Source: Rostratula benghalensis
Taxonomy: Eukaryota > Chordata > Aves > Charadriiformes > Rostratulidae
Reading direction: 5' to 3'
Assembly: GCA_013399305.1 (NCBI GenBank)
Contig: VXAI01000068.1
Location: 3,026,500 to 3,090,499 of the forward strand
Length of the DNA: 64,000 nucleotides
Part shown: piece after piece, positions 36,393 through 48,500 of the stretch
How the letters are laid out: every line of letters begins with the position of its first letter
Numbering within the stretch: the first letter of the stretch is position 1
Notes under the pieces: generated by a model
What the model was told of the DNA's origin: nothing
Database searches by the model: none
What the model saw: only the letters and a program-made list of their open reading frames with translations
Translations under genes and position numbers: made by a program

Positions 36393-39300
36393 AGTACTTG
36401 CACTTGAACTATATCCTCAGCCAACCTCCCAAACCCTGAAGCCAAAAAGAAGGAAAATCAGCTGGTTGGCAGTAGGTACTTCAGAGCAAAACATCATTAT
36501 AGTGCCTGCCCATGTGCATAACCTACACTGCAGTTGAGGGGCTGTTATCCATGAAAAAGGATGAATTATTTGGTACTCATCCATCAAGAGATTAGCCAGT
36601 AAATATACTAATTGTATATTAGAAAATATACTAATTGATCACTGGTGTAAACTGTTGAGTGTAGGTAGCTGGGAGTAGCACCATCCCAGTAAACACAGAG
36701 TGTAAAATGCCCTTGCCTAGCCAGCAACTTGAAATAGTGTGAGGGAGAAGAAAAGCTCCCAGAAAAGTTTATAATTATATTTCTAGGTGATGTGTTAATG
36801 AATGTATCAGGCTGATTGCTCGAGCAAGAATATCCATTAATTAGCAGTTATGTCTGTAGTATGAGTCTTATGGGGCAAATTACCACTTTGAAGAACAGTC
36901 TGCAGTTCAGCCTGCTGGTGGCAAATGATTTGGGAACATCTCAGAAATAGTTTCAGAACTGGCTCAACAGAACAATAAACCACTGCAGGCGAGAAGTCTG
37001 AGGAAAAATCTTTAGAGATAATCCGTAAGGCTGCCGCTGTCCCATCTGAACTCAGAGGGTGAACTGCAGTAATGGGGGTACGTTAACCTGTTTGCCGGAG
37101 CAAGGACAGTAGCATCCCTGGCATCAAACCACAGAAGTCAGTTGTACTGATTGATTTCCTGTCACAATTTAGTTGGACTCACAATATGCTGGGAAGAGGG
37201 TTTAAGAGTATTTTTCCTGCCTTTCTTTAATTCATACTGTTTAAAGTGCCATTGCTTTTTCACATTCATGGTTAAAAAAAAAAGCGGAAGTCACAGCTGA
37301 AGTGTTTTTAAAATGCCACTCCTGTAGTGCTAACATTCTCTCTTTTTTTCATCAATCTTTTATGCCCGTTTCCATTGTGTCTTGCTATAAAGATGCTCAG
37401 AGAAAAAAGCACAGCCTTTCTATGCTGATCAAGTTCAGTTCATACCCGATGCTTTGTAAAAAGCACAGTTAGTCTACGATAGCAGCTGATTAGTGAGCTC
37501 AAATGAATCTATCCAAAAAAAACCTTGGATGTGAAGGGCGTGTCTTTAGCCAAGTAGCTATTGAAAACTTGATAGCAGTGCTGACTTCTTTAATTATGGA
37601 AAGAATCTTGTTACAATTCAGGTTATTAGAGCTAGGAATGGGAATAAACAATCATTTGGGAGTGGAATTTTCTATGGTAAGACATATTTACAGAAAAGCC
37701 ACAGGAGAAGCGTTACAATGAGATTTTACTACTAGCTACATTCCTCTCTGTTTAGGCATGAGCGTGGTCCATCTGTGAGTGAAACTTTGAGTTGTAAAAT
37801 TTCAGTTTGTGCAGGAATACTGTATTTCTGACTTCAAAAGGTGCTTAGGATTATTCTGTGGAATTTATCATGCAGAACAGAACTGTTCTAAACACATGGC
37901 GTTAAGCTGTAGGAGTTTGATTTTTTTGCAGAAGAGGTCTCCTAGAGTCGCCTGGTGAAAATCATGCCTCAGAGGGCATTATCTAATTGTTCACAGTGCT
38001 GAACAATTCTGGTCCCCTAGTCTACAGGAAAATTGCAAACTACATAATATTTCAGGGACCTAACTAATAAATCACTTACTTGTTCAAATTGTGACCAGGG
38101 CTTTGCAGGAATCCTGTGAAAAGAAAATGGCAGGAAGAGAGTGATCTATAAAACAATGGGAATAGAAAATCTGACAATGTCAAAAGCTTTTTAGAGGCTT
38201 GGTTTTTGAGAGGAAATTCGAGATTCACTGCTGTTCCTAGGGAAGACTGAGGAATGGCTGAGTTTGGTAGGTGGATGTAGCTTCAGGGAAGGAATGTGTG
38301 ATGAGGAGATGCAGGATTAAAGATGGGAAAACAATCACTGCTTAATTGCATTGAATGCAGGATTCCTTTCTCAAGAGGGAAAGGGAAGGAAAGATGTTAA
38401 TTGTAGCCACAGGAAGGGTCATGTCTGCCTCGGCTTTTTGGAAAGCTGCAGGAGGATCATGGACAAACACCAGGACTTTGTGGGAAACACAGCTGAGATT
38501 TCAGCATCGTAAACTGGCTGATCAGTGGCAGCAGAGCTGAGGCTCCTTGATGGCAGTGGTTTGTCAACAGAGACAGAGCGCTCCTCTTTTTTTGCAAACT
38601 ATAGTAATAAAGATTCTGCTCCTTGATCTGTGTGGTTTTGCTGTTATGGCTAGAACAGCCTGTAGCTCCTCTTCCTTCTTGAGAAAAGGCTCTACCTGCT
38701 GCTTTGATTGATTGAAGCTCACTGGAGACAGAGGAAGATTTAACACTGACTTGGGGGCTTCTCTTCATAAGTTTAACTTAACAGATAGCCTTAAAACGCG
38801 TTTCAGAGTTTAGATTTGCAGAGGGAGAACAGGGGAAACCCCTGCATTGTTGGGATGGCAGCAATGTTGTGACAGTAGAAAATAATTGCTTTAATTAAAA
38901 CTCTCTGAATTTTTCTTTCTGAGCATAACCCAAACAAACAGTGTGTTGCTGCTCTACAAAGCAGTCGCTACTGCAGGGGTGTCTACTGGACTGTGTAGGT
39001 GCTGTAGTGCTTATTTCTGGAGGCCCCAGGGCCTGAACAAATACTGTAGGTGCTGTAAGTTCAGTACCTACAGGTCTTATTTCTGCTTCACACCCTCCAA
39101 AGAAGTCTCGATTGCTGTTTATTTAAAAACATTCTGGGGCCATGCCACAGGATGCAGAGGTGCCATCCTCCAAGGGCGTCCTGTTCCCGTGCTCTTCAGA
39201 AGAAAAAGAAACTTTTGAGAACCTCATACTCAAAAAGAATAGTGATTTTATTATTCTTAGAAAAGTTTACCTCTTTTTGTTACTGCAAGGCTATACAAGC

Positions 39301-40203
39301 AAACCTGCATTATCTATTTATGTCTATGGTTTTCCAACATGCAATTTCTACTGTATGACTTGCAGGAAAATTTTTGGGTAATGGGAGGTGGAACTGCCAC
39401 AGCCATTCTCCACTGTGACAGGGAAAAATGCAACTATGTATTTTAAAGCCTTTATAAACCATTTAAAAATACCAGCTATTTGCATCAGAATGTACTTTTT
39501 CAGGTAAAAGCAGTTTGAAAAATTATAACCTTAATTAGATTATTAATTAAAATTAAATTAAATTAAATTACATTTAAAAAGGGAAAACTTTCAACTCCAA
39601 AAAGCCATTTCTGTACCAAAGGAAATTATTGCTGTTGAGGGTATTAAGCTTCAAAGACAGCAAGGACTGAGATTACCTGGAAAAGTACTCCTAGTTTTTC
39701 TTTAAAAAAATAAAAGGAGGGGGGAGGGGAGATGAAAGTTATGCTGATAGTCATTCTCCTTTACTCTTGCGTACTTCTCTCTGTGCAGCAAATGAACAAG
39801 AGAAGGAAAAAGTGCTCAAAAGACAAATTAACAGCATAGAAAACTGTAATTACTTTGACACCTTAAACAGACGTGTTCAGCAACAGAAACAATCATTTTC
39901 AAACTAACTGCATTTCAGCTATAGCTATTCCAACAGCTTATTCCAGAAAAGGAAGAATTCTGGTGATGAAATACATCATTTGATATGCATTATGTAAATC
40001 AAGTTTGTAATGGTTTTGGTTCCAACCAGAATCAAATAAAAGAAAATTCCAAAGCAGAGTGACTGCTCCTCCTGCAGTGCAGAGCTGTTGGCCGTGTACA
40101 GCCGAGGTGTCTGGCTTCACCGCCAAGGTTGCTTTGGAAATGTAAACTGGTTTTGCAACAGTTCTCAAGCACCAAACTGAGTAACCTTTGTTCTGTGTCA
40201 CAG
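36393..40203 (+). other. LYPD1: LYPD1 intron 2, last part
   Basis: This is noncoding DNA up to the CTGTGTCACAG acceptor at 40203. It contains an (AATTA)n microsatellite at about 39543-39570 and an imperfect local duplication around 38994-39086 (TGTAGGTGCTGTA and CTTATTTCTG each occur twice). No gene was recognised. If the GPR39 3' UTR is long it may extend leftwards into this region: TTTATT on the plus strand at 39247-39252 is an AATAAA on the minus strand. Confidence 0.75.
39543..39570. repeat. (AATTA)n microsatellite
   Basis: Four perfect AATTA units at 39551-39570 are preceded by near-copies. Confidence 0.8.
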
Positions 40204-40439
40204 GCATCATGTATCGCAAATCCTGCGCATCTTCGGCAGCCTGTCTGATAGCCTCTGCTGGGTACCAGTCCTTTTGTTCTCCAGGGAAGGTGAACTCTGT
40301 TTGCATCAGCTGCTGCAACACCCCACTCTGCAATGGGCCCCGGCCGAAGAAGAGAGGGAATTCCGGCGTGGTGCCGAGGGCACATGTGATAACCACCGGT
40401 CTGCTCCTTAAATTGGCTCTTCTGTTTTTGTATTGCTAA
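40204..40439 (+). CDS. LYPD1: LYPD1 coding exon 3 (second half of LU domain and GPI signal)
   Basis: This exon completes the split Gly codon and encodes IMYRKSCASSAACLIASAGY, QSFCSPGKVNSVCISC and CNTPLCNGPRPKKRG. A hydrophobic C-terminal tail (VITTGLLLKLALLFLYC) follows, with TAA at 40437-40439. It carries seven cysteines, including the CCNTPLCN signature that closes every LU three-finger domain. The final hydrophobic stretch after a small-residue region is a GPI-attachment signal, placing the protein on the outer face of the plasma membrane. The three exons sum to 426 nt, or 141 residues, the same length as human LYPD1. The C-terminal tail after the last Cys of the domain differs most from mammals, as expected for a cleaved signal. 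No disabling change is visible. Confidence 0.96.
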
Positions 40440-40798
40440 AGTTGTTTTGGGTTGGGTTTTTTTTGCCCTGACACAGTCTGTTCTGTCTCCTCCTTTCTTC
40501 AAAGACACTGCAATTATTTTCTGTTTGTTTCCAAATCCCTGTCAACAAGCGAGGGAAGTTCAGTGGCTGTGGGGAGAGAGGGGCTGATATTTTTGGCAGC
40601 TAATGAATTCGGTTAGCAGATAAAATTTCCGGTGTGCACTTAAAAATCCCAGCAGCAGGATACAGAACTTCTGCCCTTTTTGCATAACTGGAAACAAATC
40701 CATCTGTGTTACTCCTTTTCAGATGTAGTCAATTCCTCATTCATTTTAATTTCCATATTTCTAAGTTCATGGCTAATCGTTAACTTTGCCTTATGAAG
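40440..40798. other. Interval between the convergent LYPD1 and GPR39 stop codons
   Basis: These 359 bases lie between the stop codons of two genes that converge, so they are 3' UTR for both if each transcript crosses. No AATAAA on the plus strand lies in this interval. On the minus strand an ATTAAA variant (TTTAAT at 40745-40750) sits about 50 bases after the GPR39 stop and is a possible early GPR39 polyadenylation signal. Confidence 0.75.
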
Positions 40799-41322
40799 TC
40801 ATACTTGATGTTCACAAAGGCCGTTTTGTGTGTCTGTACTGGGCTCTGAGCTACTCTCCAGCGTCACGACTTCCCAACTGGGCTCCGGTGGTTCAAGACC
40901 CGGTTTCTGCAGACTCCAGTCAGGCTTGGTCTCATTCTGAAAAGTACTTAAAGAAACTTTGTTGTTGCCCCTTGTAGAAGAACTGCGCCTGGACAACCTG
41001 AAGAGCAGTGGGCGCAGAGACCGGTTGCTCCTTGCTCTGGAGTTGAGGTTGGCTCTGAGGAACTTCTCCTTGTTGGCGTGCTCTATTGTCAGGTGGCAGC
41101 GGAGGACCTGCAGAAACACACTGCGGAACTGCTGAGAAGAGATGTTGTAGAGAAGGGGGTTCACCACCGAGCTGAGGTAGAAGAAGACATCAACGATGGG
41201 GAGAAGACGGATGTATGCTCTGAAGTAGGTGATAGACCATTCCTCCTTTGGTTTAGCAGCAGCCATGAGCCTTCTGACCTGGTATGGCATCCAGCATATT
41301 GCCAGAGTTGCAACAATCAGTC
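40799..41322 (-). CDS. GPR39: GPR39 terminal coding exon (zinc-sensing GPCR, TM6 to C-terminus)
   Basis: This is the last exon of GPR39, a class A receptor of the ghrelin/neurotensin group that is activated by extracellular Zn2+ and couples to Gq, Gs and G12/13. It encodes TM6 (LIVATLAICWMPYQVRRLM, with the CWxP-type motif), extracellular loop 3 (AAAKPKEEWSITYFRAY), and TM7 (LLPIVDVFFYLSSVVNPLLY, with the NPxxY motif). Helix 8 follows (SSQQFRSVFLQVLRC, with a Cys that could be palmitoylated), then a long Ser/Arg-rich cytoplasmic tail ending CEHQV. On the minus strand the acceptor is a good pyrimidine tract (TTTCTTCCGCTTTCTGTTGGCAG) ending at 41323, and the stop is TGA at 40799-40801. The exon gives 173 residues plus two bases of a split codon, against about 167 from the same point in human. 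The first exon, with TM1-TM5, is beyond the right edge, consistent with the very long GPR39 intron. Confidence 0.95.
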
Positions 41323-41692
41323 CTGCCAACAGAAAGCGGAAGAAAGGAGTTGCATACATTGGAGGGGAAACCATCAAACACTTAGTATCACTTCTGCACT
41401 TACTTGTTAGGAAACAGTATCAATTTTTCAATGTTTTTGCCTGACAGCTTTTTCTGCCGGTAGCATTTTTTGGTTTGTTGTTTTAAATAACTGTTACAAG
41501 GTCACTGCAGCACATGCTCTGACAACAGACTGCATCCTGCTTTGATAGTGTTTCTTTGTACCTATTGTCATTTATTAGTTTTCAAAGCGTTCTTTCATGG
41601 ATATCTGTGTCTTCAGAAAGAATGCATTTTTGTTTGTTTGTTTGTGTTCTTACATTTCTTATGTCTTTCCCTTTCCTTTGAAAAACAAACAC

Positions 41693-41698
41693 AATAAA
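41693..41698 (+). terminator. LYPD1: Candidate LYPD1 polyadenylation signal AATAAA
   Basis: I found no earlier canonical AATAAA on the plus strand after the LYPD1 stop codon. If it is used, the LYPD1 3' UTR is about 1.3 kb and spans the whole GPR39 exon and its splice acceptor in antisense. This agrees with the overlap I recall between human LYPD1 and GPR39 transcripts. Confidence 0.45.
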
Positions 41699-42524
41699 TA
41701 GAACCTATAGCCATATTAGATCAGGCAATACCCAGAAGAGATCAGATTCTTGTTTGTACTTTACAAAAAAAAAAAAGAAAAAAAAGAGAAAAAAATATGT
41801 ATGCATAATAATATATTTGCTGTTATTTTTGGTAAATTTCCTCTTACAGAAGATATTTTTAAGTAAAATATGTATGGATCTTTTTATGGTAATTAACATA
41901 TGTTGGGCTTTCTTAAAAATCAAATTCCAGTGGAATTAAATTATGAATGTAAATGAGAAAAACCCAAGCCTAGTCATGAAAGTGTAAGCAGTTTCAGATT
42001 GTCAATTATGCTTAAAAATGTGGTATCTGACCATTTTGTATTTATATGTAAATATAAATACATGTTGCTGCATCACTAATGGCATTAAAAAGAGGGTGAC
42101 TTAAGTGTTGGATGTCTGAAAACTCTGCCTCTGTGGACTGGTGTTCCCCGGGGTTGCAGCGGTGACGCCGCCTTTGGAACAACAGCCCTGGAGAAACGCA
42201 GGGGTGAACCTGAGCAGGGGGAAGGCGCTCAAAACCTCGCTGGCATCCACTGCTTCTGGCGCACATAAGCACAGAAAACCTGGACATTTTACATGAAACA
42301 CCAGGTACAGAAAAATAATTCCTCTCGGAGCTCCCCCCACCAAGCACAACTTCTGAAAAACAACGCAGCCACCCATTCACTGTTTCCACTTTGTTTTTCT
42401 CTTTGCAGGAAACGTGCCTTGTGTGAACACCTAACGGGAACAGAAGCTGCAGGTTGGCTTCCCTGCTGTGGAGGCATAAAACAGTGGAGAGCACTCTGAA
42501 GGTGCACAGTTTTCACTTCCAGTA

Positions 42525-42586
42525 GACTTTGGTTATACTGCTAATCCTCAGCGTCGACTTTGGTTATACTGCTAATCCTCAGCGTC
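42525..42586. repeat. Perfect 31-bp tandem duplication
   Basis: The 31-base unit GACTTTGGTTATACTGCTAA plus TCCTCAGCGTC occurs twice without a mismatch, at 42525-42555 and 42556-42586. The match continues two bases further. The identity suggests a very recent duplication, or an assembly artefact. Confidence 0.95.
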
Positions 42587-45500
42587 GAGCCTCCTTCCTC
42601 AACAGAAGCACAGCAGTGTTCTAATTCTTACCTGGCCAGACCTAGTCAGATTGCCCACATTGAGCAGGCCATTGTAGGAACTGAAAGATTTCAGAACTGC
42701 AGTTCTGAAATGGTGCACACCGCTTTCTTCAAGCCAGCAAAATGATGCTTCAATAGTGGAAAGACGTGAATGTAATGGGGAAGAGGGGCAGAACTGAGAA
42801 GAAAGGTTTTTTCATAACTTTGAGACTGCCAGAGCTTAAACAGAGTACGTCCAAGTGCTCTCCCTCACCACCACCAAGAGAAGAGAAGGTATGAAATGTC
42901 TTTTTTTTTTTTTCAAGAAGAAATTAATTTTCTTATTGAAAGCTATAATTACTTTAACAGCTTTATGATCTCACTGAGATACCAAATAAAAATTGTCTTT
43001 TTGATCATTCACTTCTGTAATCACTTAAGGTCACAGTAATCACAAGGTCAGTTACATGTCCTAAGCTTGGAGCAGCAGCTGAAGAGCCTGGAAGGCTGTT
43101 TGTAGAAGAGAAGAGGTTACTGTTGCCCTTTTCTGTTCTGTAACCACTGGAACTCTCCTCAGCCACAATCTCTTTATTCCCATTCCTGCACAATCCCGTG
43201 CCCTTTTGCTCGGCTGCCCCGCTCTTCCACTGCCGCCTTGCCTTGTTTTTCAGAACATGTTGTGTCTCTGTCATAAGCTGATCTGAATTTTGGATTAGTC
43301 TTGCAAGTTTTCCAGTCCTCAGTGGTTTTGGGGTTGGTTTTTTGGTTTTTTTTTTCTCTATGTGCTCTCAGCATAACAAATACAGGGACACTATTGTTCT
43401 GTCATGGCATGGGCCAAAAGAAAAGAAGGAACTCTGAGCAGTGACTTATGAAAAGGCAGCAAAAGGATGCTGCTGCTTTGCTGTGGCCTTTTCTCCTGTG
43501 CAACTTAAATGCAAAGCCTGCAAACCCAGGTCTGCAGAATTCTTCTCTAATTTTACTGAATGATCACTTTCAAGGGAGAAGAAAATAAGCTCTATGGTGT
43601 TGTTTTTCTGTGCTTAGTCAGAAACAGGAGACTTCATCACGCTGATTAATAGTTCCCTAAATTTTGAATGCTGCTGTGAAAAACTGACAGCACACAATGT
43701 GTGCATTCAGTTTTAAAGCTCAAAAGCAGTGCTCTGAGATTTGTCTTTTTTTGTTTGCATCTGGATTCTTTGCCATTGGCCTTTCTTTTTAGTTCAAACT
43801 GCCAAATGTGTAAGATTCCCCCTTAGAGTCTTTGGACACTTTTGTCCTGGGGAACTGAATATTTCATTGCATGTACAGTGAGTGAAAAATGAACTTCTTG
43901 TGCCCTTAATGCAGTGTAGTGAGGCTCTTGTGGGGTGGGAGGAGATGTCTGTAAAACTTTGTTGTTTTCCAGGGATGAGTAATTGTTCATTTTTACACTT
44001 GAAAAAAAAAAAAAAAATGCCTGTTTATTCAAAGGAAAAGCACCATGTAAATAAACATGCTGACAAATTCACCATATTTTTTCCAGCTGTTCACACTTGA
44101 CACAGAGGTATGAAGTAAACTGAAGTGCATCAGAGGAAAAGCTTTATGTTCAGACCTTAGCATTTTAAATACTTTGACTGAATCGCTGTTCCCATTGGTT
44201 TGAACTGGTACCCAGGCTGCAGAAGTTTGTGTTGTACTGTCACGTGCAGAAGGTGCTTGAAGAACATTGTCACAGTTTGAGAATAAACTAAACTGCACCT
44301 TACACAGGCACTGATCCACTTTTCACTAGAGCTTGCTGCCTGCTAGGAATTAAACAACTCTTTCACATTTCATCTCCTATCTCATATCCAGCTTTCCTTT
44401 CCCCTCCTCTTACTGAAGTGAAAGAAATTAGTAACTCTTTTTTTTTTTTTTCCATTTTCCTGAAGACTGCGCTGAAGTGACACACTAGATGAGAGCAGAG
44501 ATTTATCTTCCATGGAACAATGATGTTTATAAACAAAGTAGTGCTGTGGACCAGCGACCTCCATTGCTGGCACTTTATTAACATGCATTTGAATTCACTC
44601 GGTTTAATCATCAAAAGTGCATTAGCCCATGCCAACAGAAGCCAGGACCCTTTGTGATATCTACTGGATTACATGTAAGTGAATACATCTCAACTTTTGT
44701 TCTTGTAGATATTTTGAGGTAACAAACCCCCCCCCCCCAAAACATAAAAAGATCCTTGGCTAAAATCCTTTCAAAAAGCTAAGCCATAAGCCAGCCACAA
44801 AATAGTTTGAATTTCCACATTTGACTACTATTTTAATCTGGAAAAAAAAAAAAAAAAGCCAACCCAAACCTCTTTAAAAATGAAGCATACAAATTTAACA
44901 GTGATTTAAATTTGGGAATTGTTATTTTAACTTCCCAAAAGTGGATCTTACAATATTAATTCTTAATATGTGGCAAAGTATCATTTATGCAGTAAAATAA
45001 ACCTAGTGTTTAAGTGCCAATAATATAAATATGCATTGCTGGCACAGAATAGAAGTTTGGCAGTCATCTGTCCCTTAACAATACTTTTTTATTACTCAGA
45101 ACATTCCTCTGGGCCATAGGGGACTGAATTAAATTCATTATGAACTTTATTGGGAAGGATTTTAAATATATGCAAATGTCTGGTAGAGCAGAGGGGGCTT
45201 CCTTCTCCATCCTGCCAGATTTTGTTCCTTCTTCTATTGAATAGATTTTTGTCTTTTTTTTCTGCACCTGAGCACTTAAGTCTGTCTCCTTTTATAGTCC
45301 AACATTTTCCCTCTACCCTGGCTGCCACCAGCTGTCCCACAAAGCTTGGAATTGTCTACAAATTTATAATTGTCACTGGTTGATGCCAGCACCAGGCTTT
45401 ATTTGGCTGCCATAGCCCATTAACCAAGGGTGTTGTGGTGGCCCCGTGTCCATGGTCCTTTGCCTGTGCCACTTAACACCGACTGCCCTGGTGCATCAAG

Positions 45501-48500
45501 GGCTGCCGAGCTCTGTGGCCACTCTCATCACCATTAGCTTTAGCAGCATTCAACTCCAATTTTGCTTTTCTGTGATCTAATTAATGGCACAAAGGCGGGT
45601 TCTCAACATCTGCTTGTAAACTGACATTTAAATGGGAATTATCAGTGGCACACAAACATATGGTTACTGAGTTTTGAGTCAAGTGCAGGCAGGGACGCGG
45701 TTGGTTCAGAGGGAGAGTTTATTTCACTCCCAGTTCACGTTTGCACACTTGGCCTGACCATACTCAAAGGTGTAACGTGACGTTAGTGCCCTGTGCCTTA
45801 CTCACAAAGCCTCCCAAACACGCTCCAAAGAGGAAAACACTGAGACCATTCCTCGTTGTTAAATCTGCCATCACAAAACAACACTGATCACAAGGAAAGC
45901 CCTTGGTCCCTAGCTGATCCTGCTACAAACAGCTTTGAAAACACAAGGGCATACACTTCCTCACGAACCAGGTTCTTGATGGTCGTAACACCAGTCAGTA
46001 TTAACTTCAGAGAAGGTCAAAAGCAAAGACTCCAGTGCTAATTAAAAATGACATTCAGGAGGCGGGGGTTTGGCAAGTACCTACATTCTGTTTATCATTT
46101 TAACCAGGACTCAAAAATCTTATTTTTCATTAGAAATAAGGATGTAAATCATTAGTTTATTGTTTTCCTTGCTTTTAAGAAGAAAGTCAAGCCACAAACC
46201 GCAGTCTTCAATCGTGGATATGACCTTCCCAACTGCGGATCAATGCAGTGCTGTCTTTCCAGCGTCTGCAGCTGCTCCGCGCCTCTGCTGCTGCAGTGTC
46301 TGCACGTGAGACATCAGCCACCATATGCTTATTGTCGAGTGACAATTGTCATTTAAATGTCAGGTTACAAACAGCTGTTATTTGGTCGCTGGGAGTCTGA
46401 GTCGTGAGTGCAGGAAGGAAACCAGCCCCGGTGGTAGCGGGTGGCTGTTGGCACTGCTCGGCAGTGCTGGCGGCAGAAGGAGTGATGCAGACTACACTTG
46501 CTCAGTGGTGGTAACCTGAGGAAGACTGGAGCACCTCAAGGAAGGGACTGCCTTCTTGGCTCTCCAGACTTAAAGGGTTTCCTACCACCGCTGCTTCTGG
46601 CAGGTAAGAGTTTGGAGAAGTTTCTCTGGTAGAATTTCAGATCCAAACTTTCCGCTTTTAACAGCTCCTGGTGAGTACCTGGTGTTCAGCCACCATCCAG
46701 GTCAAGACAGGACTCAAGCCCTTCCTGTCTCTAAGCAACAGCAACCGGCTGTTGGTGACTGCAGAGGGTACGTGGGGTGGGAGAGAGGAACACACCTTCT
46801 ACTGCTGCTCCCAGCCTGGTTATCGCCTACCCCCTCAGCTCCCATCTTTAAGGTCAGCAGGTTTAAAAGTAAGACCTAGAAAGGAACTGCAGCATTTCTT
46901 CTGTGCTTCTGTGGCACGTAGAGTGTTCCTGCCTAACTGCCAGAGCTGGTATCTCCACATGAATGGGTCCCCATAGCATAAATCATGTGCTAAAAGGTCT
47001 TTGTAGATCCCACACAAGTCTTGGGACATTCAGTGCCATCGTGCCCTCATTCTTTTTGTGAAGATCATCGTCTTGCTAGGAAACCTTTGTCATCTTGTTC
47101 TCTGAGATGGAGAATTAGGATAAGAAGGTGATATGACACTCTGAAGGACAGTCCTTCAGAGACAGTGAAGTGGCCACACACACCTTGCCCACATACACTT
47201 TCTGCCTGGAACAAATGCAAGAGGCCCAAGTAGGGCAGTGCGTTCTCTGCGGTGCTGAAGATGGCACATAACTACCTCCAGCTGGCAGGCAAACAGCACC
47301 ACACCTCACACAGGCATGAGACAATCCTACCACAAGGGTCCTAACAGATCTGCAGGTGTCCCCTGTTCAGCATTAACAGCACCATTTCTCAAGCAGTGAG
47401 TTACAGCTGGATCTCAGAACCGGAGTCTTGTGCCTTTGTGCCCTGCCCTCTGCACTTCGCCTCCGGTGCTGCGAGCAGGGAAGTCCCTCACTCTTGGTGA
47501 GAGGTACTACAGGAAGTGCCACCAAACAACCAGGCTATAAACCAGAGGGGGCGGCTTTGGTGTCCCTTCCACTAGTGACAGTTAATGTCATGTTGCCCAA
47601 AAATCAATTGCTTGATCCTGCATTCAGTGTCACAGCCATCAACAGGGGTTTTGCTTGAATGAGGGCTGGAGTGTGCTCCATGTGCAGGATAAAGCACCTG
47701 ATGAAGTTTAAAACGAGAGAAGAACAGTGATTGACACAAACCTCCCTCTTCCCTCTCAACCGCACTCAAGGTTCTTCTGCTGAAGGACAAACATTATAAT
47801 AATAATAAGCACATATTGATGTATGTTGAGGTGAATATAAAAATGTATTAACCTGAGAGATAAATATTGATACTGCTTTGTCTGTGTCAATATTTAGTTC
47901 AAGGGACAATAAATTTTGATATTCACTGAAACAAGTCAATATGTGCATTGCTACATACATTTTGTATAAGCTCAAATTATTCAGCAACTCTGTTCCTTTT
48001 ATCCTCAACTTTCAGAATCACAGATCTGCCTTTCAAAAATGCATCTCTGGAAGGGAAGGAGGCAATTAGGAAATGATCCCTACTCAGCCAGTAACTACAG
48101 GGAGAAGACAGGGTATGGCCAGTGTTTATCTCCCAGTGATTTCTCCATCAGAGTTTCTCTAACCACCAGGAAGATCTGCAGGCTCACTTTGGGATCTGAC
48201 TCAGGGTCCGGGCTGGCTGATCAGTGTGCATCCTCCTTGGAGAATGTGGGTTTCTCCATTGCTACCCAGCCCTTGCTTTGGAGCCTCCTCGTGAATAGAC
48301 CCCATACACAGGGCTTCCTCTGGCAAAGCATAACTGAGATAGAAATCCAGCCCCTGCTCCTGCCCGTGCTGGTGCTGCAGGGATAACAAGGACAAAGGAG
48401 CCAGCAAGGCAGCATCTCCCTCACCAGCACAAGCAGGTAAATCTCCAACCACTCACAGACGCTCCAGCAACCACCCCACAGCCCTCCTCGTAATGGATTT

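Noticed and set aside
39938..40508. Two minus-strand open frames of 152 and 158 codons over LYPD1 exon 3
   Set aside because: They are antisense shadows of the LYPD1 coding exon and fall in the likely GPR39 3' UTR. They show no domain.
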